From Oscillospiraceae bacterium (GTDB taxonomy: Bacteria > Bacillota > Clostridia > Oscillospirales > Oscillospiraceae), in assembly GCA_017437095.1 (NCBI GenBank), contig JAFSBW010000028.1:1-35061 (forward strand): DNA of 35,061 nucleotides, given 5' to 3'. Shown piece after piece: positions 7,281 to 14,797 of the stretch. Within the stretch, counting starts at the first letter, position 1. Every line of letters starts with the position of its first letter. Under the pieces are notes generated by a model that did no database searches, was not told where the DNA came from, and worked only from the letters and a program-made list of their open reading frames with translations. Made by a program: the position numbers and the translations under genes.

Positions 7281-9244
7281 TCATAGGGATCACCGGCGGC
7301 ACCGGCTGCGGCAAAACCACCGCTTTGCGGGCCATTCAGGCGCTGGGCGGCCGGGTTTTGGACTGCGATGCCATCTACCACCGCCTTTTGCAGGAGGACA
7401 AAGCCCTGGTTGCGGCCATTGAAAGCCGCTTCTCCGGGGTAACGGAGCAGGGCGTGCTTAACCGCAAAAAGCTGGGCGCCATCGTGTTTGAAGATGCCCA
7501 GGCCCTGCTGGATCTCAACGGCATTACCCACGCGGCGGTAAAAGCCGAGGTGCTGCGCCTTTTGCAGGACAAGCCCCGGCTTGCTGCCATTGATGCCATA
7601 GGCCTTTTTGAAGGCAGCCTGGCCCAGCTTTGCGATTTTACCGTAAACATCGCCGCTCCATACCAGGCCCGGCTAAAGCGCCTTATGGCCCGGGACGGCA
7701 TCTTGGAAAGCTACGCCCGCAGCCGCATGGATGCCCAGCGCAGCCAGGAGAGCTTCCGCTGGCTTTGCGACCATACTTTAGAAAACAATGCCACCCAGGA
7801 AGAGTTTTACGCCAAGTGCCTTAGCTTCTTCCGGGAAAAATACGAAGGAGGAAACCCCATGACCAACGAAGAATTGAAAGAAAAGCTGCTTGCCGCCCCC
7901 AAGAACGGCTTTGCCGGCCTGACTGAGGAGCAGCGCGCCGAAATGGAAAGCTACTGCCGGGGCTACATGGCCTTTATGGACGCATGCAAGACCGAGCGGG
8001 AAGCTACTGCCTGGACAGAAAAAGCTGCCATTGAGCATGGCTTTGTAGCCCTGCAGCCCGGCATGGAAGTTAAGCCCGGCGACAAGGTGTATATGAACAA
8101 CCGGGGCAAGAGCATTATTCTTGCCGTGATCGGTCAGGAGAGCCTGGCCAGCGGCGCTAACATCTGCGCCGCCCATGTGGATTCCCCCCGCATGGATCTG
8201 AAGCCCAACCCTCTGTACGAGGAAAGCGAGATCGCCTATTTTAAGACCCATTACTACGGCGGCATTAAGAAGTACCAGTGGGTAACCGTTCCCCTGGCCC
8301 TCCACGGCGTTGTGTACCGCAAGGACGGCACTGTGGTTACCGTTACCGTGGGTGAGGATGCAAACGACCCCATTTTGATGGTATCTGACCTGCTGATCCA
8401 CCTTTCTGGCGAGCAGCTGCAGAAAACCGCCGCCAAGGCCATTGAAGGCGAGCAGCTGAATGTGATCCTGGGCACCGAGCCTCTGGCCGGCGAAGGGAGC
8501 GAGCTGGTAAAGCTGAACATTATGAAGCTGCTCAACGAAAAGTACGGCATTATCGAAGAGGATTTCCTCAGCGCGGAGCTGACCATCGTGCCCGCAGGCC
8601 CCAGCCGCGAGGTGGGCCTGGACAGAAGCCTCATCGGCGCTTACGGCCATGACGACCGGGTATGCGCCTACGCCGAGATCCTGCCCCTGCTGGATATGGA
8701 AACTCCCAAGCACACCGCCGTGTGCATCCTGGCGGACAAGGAAGAGATCGGCTCCGTGGGCATCAGCGGTATGCAGAGCCATGCCTTTGAGTATTTTATG
8801 GGCATTCTGTGCGACAGCCAGGGTGTAAAGCTGGAGCATTGCTTTGCGTCTTCCTTCTGCCTCAGCGCGGACGTATCCAACGCTCTCGACCCCAACTTCC
8901 CCGGCACCTGCGATGCCCGCAACAACTCAAAGCTCAACTACGGCGTAGCCATCTGCAAGTACACCGGCTCCCGGGGCAAGGGCGGCGCCAGCGATGCTTC
9001 CGCCGAGGCTATGGGCCATGTGCGCACCACCCTGGACAACGCCGGCGTAAAATGGCAGATCGCTACCCTGGGCAAGGTAGACCAGGGCGGCGGCGGTACG
9101 GTAGCTGCCTACATGGCAAACCGGAACATCGTTACCGTAGATGCCGGCGTGCCGGTGCTGTGCATGCACGCTCCCATGGAGCTGGTAAGCAAGCTGGACT
9201 GCTACATGACCATGCTGGCCTGCAAGGCCATTTATCTGGCGTGA
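7277..9244 (+). CDS. coaE: Dephospho-CoA kinase, open in frame with an M18 aminopeptidase
   Basis: Residues 1-194 are a dephospho-CoA kinase, the last step of coenzyme A synthesis. It has the P-loop GGTGCGKT (7-14), DCDAIYH, and a lid/substrate segment RLMARDGI. No stop codon follows. The frame continues through GGNP into a complete 461-residue M18 aminopeptidase starting at 7859, giving 655 residues. The expected CoaE length (about 200) is reached exactly at the junction, where a full ribosome site is present. The sequence therefore allows both a fusion and a separately started peptidase. A lost stop codon or a sequencing error cannot be excluded. I know of no functional link between the two activities. 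Confidence 0.85.
   Translation: MIIGITGGTGCGKTTALRAIQALGGRVLDCDAIYHRLLQEDKALVAAIESRFSGVTEQGVLNRKKLGAIVFEDAQALLDLNGITHAAVKAEVLRLLQDKPRLAAIDAIGLFEGSLAQLCDFTVNIAAPYQARLKRLMARDGILESYARSRMDAQRSQESFRWLCDHTLENNATQEEFYAKCLSFFREKYEGGNPMTNEELKEKLLAAPKNGFAGLTEEQRAEMESYCRGYMAFMDACKTEREATAWTEKAAIEHGFVALQPGMEVKPGDKVYMNNRGKSIILAVIGQESLASGANICAAHVDSPRMDLKPNPLYEESEIAYFKTHYYGGIKKYQWVTVPLALHGVVYRKDGTVVTVTVGEDANDPILMVSDLLIHLSGEQLQKTAAKAIEGEQLNVILGTEPLAGEGSELVKLNIMKLLNEKYGIIEEDFLSAELTIVPAGPSREVGLDRSLIGAYGHDDRVCAYAEILPLLDMETPKHTAVCILADKEEIGSVGISGMQSHAFEYFMGILCDSQGVKLEHCFASSFCLSADVSNALDPNFPGTCDARNNSKLNYGVAICKYTGSRGKGGASDASAEAMGHVRTTLDNAGVKWQIATLGKVDQGGGGTVAAYMANRNIVTVDAGVPVLCMHAPMELVSKLDCYMTMLACKAIYLA
7859..9244 (+). 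CDS. M18 family aminopeptidase (internal start in the coaE frame)
   Basis: A zinc metallo-aminopeptidase of family M18, acting in the cytosol on N-termini of peptides. From its own ATG it is 461 residues, the usual family size. Expected metal ligands are visible: H106 in AAHVDSPRMD, D265 in GHDDRV, the E295-E296 pair in DKEEIGS, D338 in SADVS, and a C-terminal histidine in CMHAPME. AAGGAGGAAACCCC precedes the ATG at 7859 with ideal spacing. This argues that the peptidase is at least partly translated from here even though the upstream coaE frame reads through. A hairpin array and terminator follow. Confidence 0.85.
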   Translation: MTNEELKEKLLAAPKNGFAGLTEEQRAEMESYCRGYMAFMDACKTEREATAWTEKAAIEHGFVALQPGMEVKPGDKVYMNNRGKSIILAVIGQESLASGANICAAHVDSPRMDLKPNPLYEESEIAYFKTHYYGGIKKYQWVTVPLALHGVVYRKDGTVVTVTVGEDANDPILMVSDLLIHLSGEQLQKTAAKAIEGEQLNVILGTEPLAGEGSELVKLNIMKLLNEKYGIIEEDFLSAELTIVPAGPSREVGLDRSLIGAYGHDDRVCAYAEILPLLDMETPKHTAVCILADKEEIGSVGISGMQSHAFEYFMGILCDSQGVKLEHCFASSFCLSADVSNALDPNFPGTCDARNNSKLNYGVAICKYTGSRGKGGASDASAEAMGHVRTTLDNAGVKWQIATLGKVDQGGGGTVAAYMANRNIVTVDAGVPVLCMHAPMELVSKLDCYMTMLACKAIYLA

Positions 9245-9251
9245 TAAAACT

Positions 9252-9411
9252 AAGTTTGCCCTTTGGGCAAGTGAAGTTTACTTTGTAAGTGAAGTGATCC
9301 TGAGGATCGTGAAGTTTTGCCTGCGGCAAAGTGGGCAAACTTAACTTCACTTGTGCATCGGCACAAACTTCACTGCGCAGCAGCTTCACTTTTGCTTTGC
9401 AAAAACTTCAC
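9252..9411. repeat. Branched hairpin array B (GTGAAGT / ACTTCAC)
   Basis: Left spacers GTGAAGT at 9271, 9289 and 9309 alternate with hairpins TTGCCC-GGGCAA, TTAC-GTAA, GATCC-GGATC and TTTGCC-GGCAAA. Right spacers ACTTCAC at 9344, 9367 and 9405 (GCTTCAC at 9383) alternate with TTGTGC-GCACAA, TGC-GCA and TTTTGC-GCAAAA. AGTTTGCCC at the left edge also pairs with GGGCAAACT in the middle. Compared with array A the spacer has changed at one position, and the change appears in both halves. It ends directly at a terminator. Confidence 0.85.
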
Positions 9412-9460
9412 AAAAAAGAGAGAACATCCGGGCAAATTGCCCTTTTGTTCTCTCTTTTTA
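9412..9460. terminator. Bidirectional terminator between the aminopeptidase and the minus-strand membrane gene
   Basis: Long stem AAAAGAGAGAACA / TGTTCTCTCTTTT with an inner GGGCAAATTGCCC, A tract on one side and T tract on the other. The placement between converging genes fits bidirectional use. Confidence 0.85.
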
Positions 9461-9469
9461 TATTCTATA

Positions 9470-10393
9470 TTATACCTCAATTACCGAAAGCCGGTTGAAC
9501 AGCACCGCGTCTGCGCCGGTAACCTGAGGCCGGGCGTAAACCTCCAGGGCAAGATGCCCAAGAGCATACAGCAGGTAGCACAGCCAATAGGAAACCTGGG
9601 AGGGCAGCCCAAGGGATACGCCGCAAAGCTCCAGGATCATATCCAAATAGCAGATGCCAAGCAGCAAAATGCTCCCCAAATGGAACCACCAGAAGGAGAG
9701 ATCCAGCCGGATCAGATCCTTAACCATGCCCTTGGTCATGCCGCTGCTGGCCAGCATGGCAGGCAGCGCCTTATTCCAGCCGGAGATCAGGAACATTTCC
9801 GCAAACCGCAGCCGGTACATCACCGCCAGCACAGCCACCAGAACCAGCACGCCATAGATCACCAGCATAGGCACCATTTGCCCCAAAAGGGCCTCCATAG
9901 CCTCGGGGGAATCCAAAATCTCAGGGTTGGTAAGCACTGCGGTTTCCAGATTCATGGCCCAGGGCGTCATAGAAAAGATCAGCATAGCGGGCATGTACAT
10001 AACGATGGCCAGCGCCATTACGATCAGCGCCTTCAGCAGAAACAGCCGCAAAAACGGCCCAAACCGGCGAAAGCCGGTAAACAGCGTGCTTTTGTCGGCC
10101 TGCTCTGCCCGGATCAGGGCAAAGATGGCCGCCGTAAGGCCCACCGTCCAAAATACAGAGCTCAGCTGTACGGCAAGATCAACGCACTGCTCCAAGGTTT
10201 GCAGCAGGCTGGCCATACCCATGCCGGAAAGGCCGTCGCCTCCCTGATAGCCGCTGACGATCTCCCCCAAAAGGCCGGAGATGATGGCAGCCGCCAGGCT
10301 CACTCCTACGGAAATAAAGGTAAGCTTTGCCGGCAGCTTCCCCGCCGGGGCCAGGCGCTGGCGAGCTTCCTGTTTTAATTGCTTGATATTCAT
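9470..10393 (-). CDS. Polytopic membrane protein, DUF975-like
   Basis: A 307-residue integral membrane protein. It opens with a basic amphipathic segment (MNIKQLKQEARQRLA), as in DUF975 proteins, followed by about six hydrophobic segments: near residues 25-45, 75-100, 115-140, 170-195, a re-entrant stretch near 205-225, and 235-280. No catalytic motif is visible. DUF975 proteins are membrane proteins of unknown role, and I assign the family only tentatively from the N-terminal pattern and topology. It is transcribed alone, with its own promoter at 10426-10454 and a terminator on its 3' side. Confidence 0.7.
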   Translation of the reverse strand: MNIKQLKQEARQRLAPAGKLPAKLTFISVGVSLAAAIISGLLGEIVSGYQGGDGLSGMGMASLLQTLEQCVDLAVQLSSVFWTVGLTAAIFALIRAEQADKSTLFTGFRRFGPFLRLFLLKALIVMALAIVMYMPAMLIFSMTPWAMNLETAVLTNPEILDSPEAMEALLGQMVPMLVIYGVLVLVAVLAVMYRLRFAEMFLISGWNKALPAMLASSGMTKGMVKDLIRLDLSFWWFHLGSILLLGICYLDMILELCGVSLGLPSQVSYWLCYLLYALGHLALEVYARPQVTGADAVLFNRLSVIEV

Positions 10394-10425
10394 GGCTTTG
10401 CCCTCACAGTTTTTGTATATGCTAT

Positions 10426-10454
10426 AGCATACGCCATTTTAGGCGAAAATGCAA
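10426..10454 (-). promoter_or_regulatory. Promoter of the DUF975-like gene
   Basis: On the minus strand, -35 TTGCAT (10454-10449), 17-nt spacer, -10 TATGCT (10431-10426). Confidence 0.65.
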
Positions 10455-10468
10455 GCAAAAAGCTAACA

Positions 10469-10494
10469 GAGCCGCTGCCCAAAGGCAGCGGCTC
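10469..10494 (-). terminator. Terminator of the starch-binding protein gene
   Basis: Perfect 11-bp stem GAGCCGCTGCC / GGCAGCGGCTC with a 4-nt loop, just past the 3' end of the minus-strand gene. A T-rich stretch (CTTTTTG) follows a few bases later on that strand. Confidence 0.7.
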
Positions 10495-10515
10495 TCAAAT
10501 ACAGCCAATATAGTG

Positions 10516-12594
10516 TTAGATCAGCTTCTTCTTGCCAATGACCATAGCGCACATAGCCAGCGCGCTGAGCATCACCAGGCCGCCCAGCAGGGCGATGTTG
10601 GCGGTGTCGCCGGTGGCAGGCAGAACATCGGGCTTACGGGTGTAGATATCGTTGCCGTACACCCAGATCTCCATATCGCCCTCGATCAGGCCGGTATGCA
10701 GGTCGGCAGTCTGGCGCTTGCCGCTGAAGATAAAGTTGAAGCCGGACAGCTCGGTAGTAACCTCCAGATAGTACCAGCCGGGGTTGCTGTGGTCAACCTC
10801 TACCTTCTTGCCGGGCCAGGTCTTGTGGTACTCTTCGTAGCCGGGCACATCGCTGCCGCCGTTCCACAGCCAGGCGTAGATGGTATCGCCCCAGCTGGTA
10901 TAGGGAGCCATAAAGTGGATCTTTACGGTATTGCCCAGCTGAACCTCGTTCCAGCCGTCGGGAGCGGTGTAGGAAGTATCGCTGCCATCGATCCAGGCTT
11001 CTACCCGGCGCGCATCCTGCTGGGAAGCAACCTGCAAATCAGGGGTCTGGCTGCCGTCGCCGCTGTTGAAGATCAGGTTTACTTCGTCAGCAGGCACGGT
11101 AAGGGTAATGAAATACCAACCGTCGTTGCCCTCTACGGCGCTGGCCTGGGTGCCGGCCCAGGGGCCCAGCAGCTCGCCGTGATCGCCCCAGGTATAAGCA
11201 TAGACCTTAGGCCAGTTGTTGGTATTGTGGTAGTAAACGGTATAGTTATAGGTAGGAACGCCGGTCCACTCCTCGGGAGCGGTGTCGTGCCGGGTCTGGC
11301 CTACCAGCCAGATCTCCTGATCGCCGGACAGAGGGCCGGTAACCAGGTCAGCGGTCTGGTTGGAGCCGTCGTTGAAGATGTACTTAAAGCCGTTAGCATC
11401 GTCGGTAACTACGGTCAGGTCATACCAGCCTTCATGGTCGGCATTGGGGGTAATGGCCTTGCCGGGCCAGGAAATGTGGTAATCCTCGTAGCCGGGGATG
11501 CTGTCGCTGTCGTTCTTCCACAGCCAGGCGTTGATGGTATCGCCCCAGCTTTCGTCGGGCAGGAAATGGAAGGTAACGGTATACTCAGCGGGCGCGTAGG
11601 CTACGCTGGTGGTAATTTCCTTGGTATTGGCGTTGAAGGTGATGGTTACATCGCCTGCGCCGGTGAGGGTAACGGCAGCATCGCCGCTGCCTTCGCCCCA
11701 GGAGTTGTCCCAGCTGCCATCGGTTACCTTGAACTTATAAGTACCGGCAGCAACATCGGTGAAGGTGATCTCCCAGATGCCCTCGGAGGTCTCGGTCATG
11801 AGGTTCTCGGCAGGAGCCCATTCCACGCCGCACAGGCCGGCCTCGCCGGCTACGGTATACTGGGCATCGGTGGGTTCGGGAACTTCAGCGCCGGTATAAG
11901 TAACGGTTGCGGTAATTTCCTTGGTGTCGGCGTTGAAGGTAATGGTTACATCGCCTACCGCGGTCAACTCAACGCTGGCGTTGCCGCTGCCTTCGCCCCA
12001 GGAATTGCTCCAGGTGCCGTCGGTTACCTTGAATTCGTAGGTATCGGCGGGAATATTGGTAAAGGTGATCTCCCAGATGCCCTCGGAAGTCTCGGTCATG
12101 GCATTCTGCGCGGGATCCCACCCGGCGCCGCACAGGCCGGCCTCGCCGGCTACGGTATAGCCGGTAAATACGGGCTCATCCACATCGGGAGCGGTTTCCT
12201 TAGTGCCCCAGTTGGCGCTGCCTGCGCCGTCCCAAGTGCCCTCGGGGGCATAGAAGCAGTTCTTGCCGTCGGTGGGCAGAGGCAGATCCCCAGTCTGATT
12301 CCACTTATTGTCCCAGCTGTTGGTGGTGTTGCCGGGATTCATACGGCAGAAAATAACAGTAGCGCCGGCAGGCACATTGGCGCTGTAGAAGCCGCCGCCG
12401 GCATCGGTCATGCTCACCCAGCCGTCGCCTGCGTTAAAGTAATATACAGCGAAACGGGCATTGCCTTCCAGCCAGTTGGAGCTGGGCTTGAGGTACACAG
12501 TAACCTCATCCGCAGCCATAACCGCAGGAGCCAAAGCCAGGATCATAGCCAGCACCAGCAGCAAGCTGGCGATTCTGTGCATAATCTTCTTCAT
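10516..12594 (-). CDS. Sortase-anchored, non-catalytic starch-binding surface protein
   Basis: A 692-residue exported protein. Residues 1-28 are a signal peptide (cut near AVMA/ADE). Residues 30-130 form a beta-rich Trp/Asn-rich domain. At 146-233 and 246-334 are two copies of an X25-like module (YTVAGEAGLCG, MTETSEGIWEITFT, WGEGSG), exactly 100 residues apart. Three CBM26-like modules follow at about 336-445, 449-545 and 555-650 (SWGDTINAWLW, WPGK, GWYYLEV). LPATG is at 658-662, then a hydrophobic span and a KKK tail, a standard sortase signal. X25 and CBM26 modules bind starch and related alpha-glucans in family precedents. No glycosidase domain is present, so the likely job is to hold starch or cells at the surface. 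It has its own promoter. Confidence 0.88.
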   Translation of the reverse strand: MKKIMHRIASLLLVLAMILALAPAVMAADEVTVYLKPSSNWLEGNARFAVYYFNAGDGWVSMTDAGGGFYSANVPAGATVIFCRMNPGNTTNSWDNKWNQTGDLPLPTDGKNCFYAPEGTWDGAGSANWGTKETAPDVDEPVFTGYTVAGEAGLCGAGWDPAQNAMTETSEGIWEITFTNIPADTYEFKVTDGTWSNSWGEGSGNASVELTAVGDVTITFNADTKEITATVTYTGAEVPEPTDAQYTVAGEAGLCGVEWAPAENLMTETSEGIWEITFTDVAAGTYKFKVTDGSWDNSWGEGSGDAAVTLTGAGDVTITFNANTKEITTSVAYAPAEYTVTFHFLPDESWGDTINAWLWKNDSDSIPGYEDYHISWPGKAITPNADHEGWYDLTVVTDDANGFKYIFNDGSNQTADLVTGPLSGDQEIWLVGQTRHDTAPEEWTGVPTYNYTVYYHNTNNWPKVYAYTWGDHGELLGPWAGTQASAVEGNDGWYFITLTVPADEVNLIFNSGDGSQTPDLQVASQQDARRVEAWIDGSDTSYTAPDGWNEVQLGNTVKIHFMAPYTSWGDTIYAWLWNGGSDVPGYEEYHKTWPGKKVEVDHSNPGWYYLEVTTELSGFNFIFSGKRQTADLHTGLIEGDMEIWVYGNDIYTRKPDVLPATGDTANIALLGGLVMLSALAMCAMVIGKKKLI

Positions 12595-12637
12595 AAAAAT
12601 CCACCTTTCTCTCCAACAGAGATATTTTCACCCAGTT

Positions 12638-12666
12638 ATTATACTCCTTTATTGGCCGCTTCGCAA
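12638..12666 (-). promoter_or_regulatory. Promoter of the starch-binding protein gene
   Basis: Minus strand: -35 TTGCGA (12666-12661), 17-nt spacer, -10 TATAAT (12643-12638). The ribosome site AAAGGTGGA lies before the ATG at 12594. Confidence 0.75.
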
Positions 12667-12721
12667 TTCTCAGTTGTGCCAAATATTGGGGGCAAATTTT
12701 GTGCAGAAATATAGGCATAAA

Positions 12722-12761
12722 AATAGGGCGGTGTCCGCCTGGCGCGAACACCGCCTTTTTA
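12722..12761. terminator. Terminator between the XRE regulator and the starch-binding gene
   Basis: Stem GGCGGTGT / ACACCGCC (12727-12734, 12748-12755) with a 13-nt loop. T tracts or T-rich runs lie on both outer sides, so it can stop minus-strand transcription from the XRE gene. Confidence 0.75.
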
Positions 12762-12808
12762 GTTAAGCATCTGGCCTTTCCCGGCAGGTCTGCTCCGCCG
12801 CTGCGCCC

Positions 12809-13327
12809 TTAGCGCTTTGCCTTCTTTTTCTTCGTAAACTTATCCAGCGCGCCCCGCATGTGCAAAAAGCTCAGCAAAACTACGATCATGCACAGACTTT
12901 CCACCGTCACGACGATGGCGATGCAGATATTTTTCGGCACGATGCCGTAAAGCAGGCCTTGGGTCTTTCTTTGAAACAGCAGCGCGCTGACTACCAGTAA
13001 GACCGCCAGCCAGCCAAGCACAGTTGCTAACCGGTCACTCGTCTGCTTTTTTTCCTCGGCGGCATATTCCGCCACTTTTTTCAGGGTATCCTTGGTTTCC
13101 TTGTCCATATTCTCGCTTTTCCTTTCTCCTTCAATAATTTCTCGAATGCCTACATCATAAAAATCCGCAAGCTCGATCAGGGTGTCCAGATCCGGCATAT
13201 TATTGCCCGTTTCCCACCGGGAAACGCTTCTGGAGCTTACACAAAAATGCTCGGCAAGCTGCTCTTGGGTCAGCCCCCTCTGCTTTCGCAGGTGTTTCAG
13301 AAATTCACCTGTTTTTTGTTGGTCCAT
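12809..13327 (-). CDS. XRE-family regulator with C-terminal membrane segments
   Basis: A 172-residue protein. Residues 1-65 are a Cro/CI-type helix-turn-helix (LRKQRGLTQEQLAEHFCVSS followed by RSVSRWETGNNMPDLDTL). A charged linker follows, then two hydrophobic spans (about 100-117 and 127-150) and a very basic tail (KFTKKKKAKR). This DNA-binding head on a membrane anchor is a known layout in Clostridia, though targets are seldom known. ATG at 13327 is preferred because AGGAGG sits 8 nt upstream. An ATG two codons earlier is too near the site. A palindrome ACACACTGTGT (near 13417-13427) about 90 nt upstream may be its operator; that is inference. Confidence 0.85.
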   Translation of the reverse strand: MDQQKTGEFLKHLRKQRGLTQEQLAEHFCVSSRSVSRWETGNNMPDLDTLIELADFYDVGIREIIEGERKSENMDKETKDTLKKVAEYAAEEKKQTSDRLATVLGWLAVLLVVSALLFQRKTQGLLYGIVPKNICIAIVVTVESLCMIVVLLSFLHMRGALDKFTKKKKAKR

Positions 13328-13451
13328 TGTCATTTCCTCCTTTCGTGGCAATCATACCGCCCTTTTTTCCGAAATTACACGACACAAAGCGAGAAATGCC
13401 GCTTTTTTTCGAAAATGGACACACTGTGTCTATAACTATTCACTATTGATG

Positions 13452-13475
13452 AAAACACAAAAATGGGTGTTTTTA
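13452..13475. terminator. Small terminator-like hairpin
   Basis: AAAACAC (13452-13458) pairs with GTGTTTT (13467-13473) and is followed by T-rich sequence. It stands at the edge of hairpin array C. Confidence 0.5.
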
Positions 13476-13477
13476 TG

Positions 13478-13541
13478 ATTTGCCCTACGGGCATAAATTG
13501 GCTGACGCCATGAATTGCAAAGCATGAATTGCCTGACAGCA
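13478..13541. repeat. Short hairpin array C (ATGAATT spacers, one half only)
   Basis: Hairpins TTGCCC-GGGCA, GGC-GCC and two small GC-GC loops are separated by ATAAATT, ATGAATT and ATGAATT. No reverse-complement half is visible, so this looks like a truncated member with its own spacer variant. Confidence 0.6.
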
Positions 13542-13549
13542 TAAAGGCC

Positions 13550-14041
13550 TCAGGACTGGCTTAGGTCCGTAAAGGTGGCCCCCTCCGGGTTTACCACGGC
13601 GGCGTACAGCTTGTCGGTATAGCGGCCGGTGGCGCAGTAATGGTCCATGACGAACTTGGCAGAAAGGGGCATTTCCACCGGGCCAAGAGCGTCCAGGGAA
13701 AACCATTTTACATCCCCCTCTGCCGAGCGCAGCTCCTGGGGCGCGCCGTCACGCAGCCGGGCAAAGAAATAATAGTTCTGCCTGATCTCCCCCTTGGTGT
13801 TGCGCAGGGCTACATAGCGCAGCGTTAAGCCCTCCAGGTCTTCTTCTCCCAGGCCCAGCTCTTCCCGCAGCTCCCGCAGCACGCAGGCGCGGGCATCGTT
13901 GAGTTCAAAGCCTTCAAAATGCCCTCCGGCAGAGCCCGTCCACACATCGGTTACTACCCTGCCCCCTTTGCGGTACAAGAGCAGCACCTTTTCGCCCTTT
14001 AGTAAGTAGATGGCAGTCATATTCCGCAGCTTTCCCAGCAT
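13550..14041 (-). CDS. Nudix hydrolase
   Basis: A 163-residue Nudix hydrolase, expected to cleave a nucleoside diphosphate linked to another group (8-oxo-dGTP-type substrates are common for this subgroup). The Nudix box is GHFEGFELNDARACVLREL followed by REELGL. The REL-x-EE-x-GL core with its metal-binding glutamates is intact, but there are nine rather than seven residues between the first glutamate and RE. I have the impression that this longer form occurs in other clostridial Nudix proteins. Substrate cannot be told. Start ATG at 14041 has GAGGAGG upstream and a consensus promoter at 14071-14099. Confidence 0.88.
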   Translation of the reverse strand: MLGKLRNMTAIYLLKGEKVLLLYRKGGRVVTDVWTGSAGGHFEGFELNDARACVLRELREELGLGEEDLEGLTLRYVALRNTKGEIRQNYYFFARLRDGAPQELRSAEGDVKWFSLDALGPVEMPLSAKFVMDHYCATGRYTDKLYAAVVNPEGATFTDLSQS

Positions 14042-14070
14042 ATCTACGCCTCCTCGGTTTCTTTAACCCG

Positions 14071-14099
14071 ATTATACCACGGCCCTTTCCCCTTTGCAA
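14071..14099 (-). promoter_or_regulatory. Promoter of the Nudix gene
   Basis: Minus strand: -35 TTGCAA (14099-14094), 17-nt spacer, -10 TATAAT (14076-14071). Confidence 0.75.
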
Positions 14100-14138
14100 C
14101 GGCATATCCCCGGCAAAACCGGGCTGTTTGCTTTGCAG

Positions 14139-14167
14139 TAGACTTTGCCGGAAAGATGTACTATAAT
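14139..14167 (+). promoter_or_regulatory. Promoter of the sigma factor operon
   Basis: -35 TAGACT (14139-14144), 17-nt spacer, -10 TATAAT (14162-14167). The weak -35 could instead mean an activator- or sigma-specific element overlaps here. Confidence 0.55.
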
Positions 14168-14242
14168 TTTATTAGAAAATTTAGAAAAATTTGCAACCAA
14201 AGCCCTTCTTTTACGACTAGATAGGTACAGGAGGTGATCCCA

Positions 14243-14797
14243 TTGGAAGACAGCATGATCGTAGAGCTTTACTGGCAGCGCTCTGAGCAGGCGATCTATG
14301 AGACCCAGCGCAAATATGACCGCTTCTGCCTATCCATCGCAAGCAACATTCTACCCTTGCGGGAGGATGCCCAGGAGTGCGTAAACGATACTTATCTGGC
14401 CGCCTGGAACGCCATGCCCCCCAACCGCCCCAGCATTCTTTCCGCATTTCTCGGCAAGCTTACCCGCCGGATCTCCATTGACCGCTGGCGCAAGCTAAGC
14501 GCGGATAAGCGGGGCGGCGGCAGCGTTCCGGCCGCGTTGGATGAATTATCTGAGTGTATTCCCGGCGGCGCAGACCCTGCCGCCCAGGCAGAAGCCAAGG
14601 AGCTTGCCCGGGCCATCGACCGTTTTCTGGACACTCTGCCCCAAGCCCAGCGCAGGATATTTCTCATGCGGTATTTTGACCTTTCTTCCCTCCGGGACAT
14701 CTCCGCCAAAAGCTCCCTGAGCGAAAGCAAGGTAAAATCCATGCTGCACAGGATCCGGGGCAAGCTGCGCCTGTTTCTGCAAGAGGAGGGATACTGA
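14243..14797 (+). CDS. ECF-type RNA polymerase sigma factor
   Basis: A 184-residue sigma-70 family protein with only regions 2 and 4. Region 2 contains YDRFCLSIASNIL, REDAQECVNDTYLAAWNAMP (the -10 recognition helix area) and LTRRISIDRWRK. Region 4 contains LPQAQRRIFLMRYFDLSSLR then SESKVKSMLHRIRGKLR (the -35 recognition helix). I chose TTG at 14243 because AGGAGG lies 8 nt upstream. The GTG at 14234 overlaps that site, and the next ATG (14255) would leave too long a gap. The stop overlaps the start of the next gene (TGATG), a hallmark of sigma / anti-sigma pairs. Confidence 0.92.
   Translation: MEDSMIVELYWQRSEQAIYETQRKYDRFCLSIASNILPLREDAQECVNDTYLAAWNAMPPNRPSILSAFLGKLTRRISIDRWRKLSADKRGGGSVPAALDELSECIPGGADPAAQAEAKELARAIDRFLDTLPQAQRRIFLMRYFDLSSLRDISAKSSLSESKVKSMLHRIRGKLRLFLQEEGY

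Noticed and set aside
10513-12714. A 733-residue open frame on the plus strand opposite the starch-binding gene
   Set aside because: It is the antisense shadow of a clear secreted modular protein on the minus strand, is repetitive only because that gene is, and lacks a sensible start or domain.
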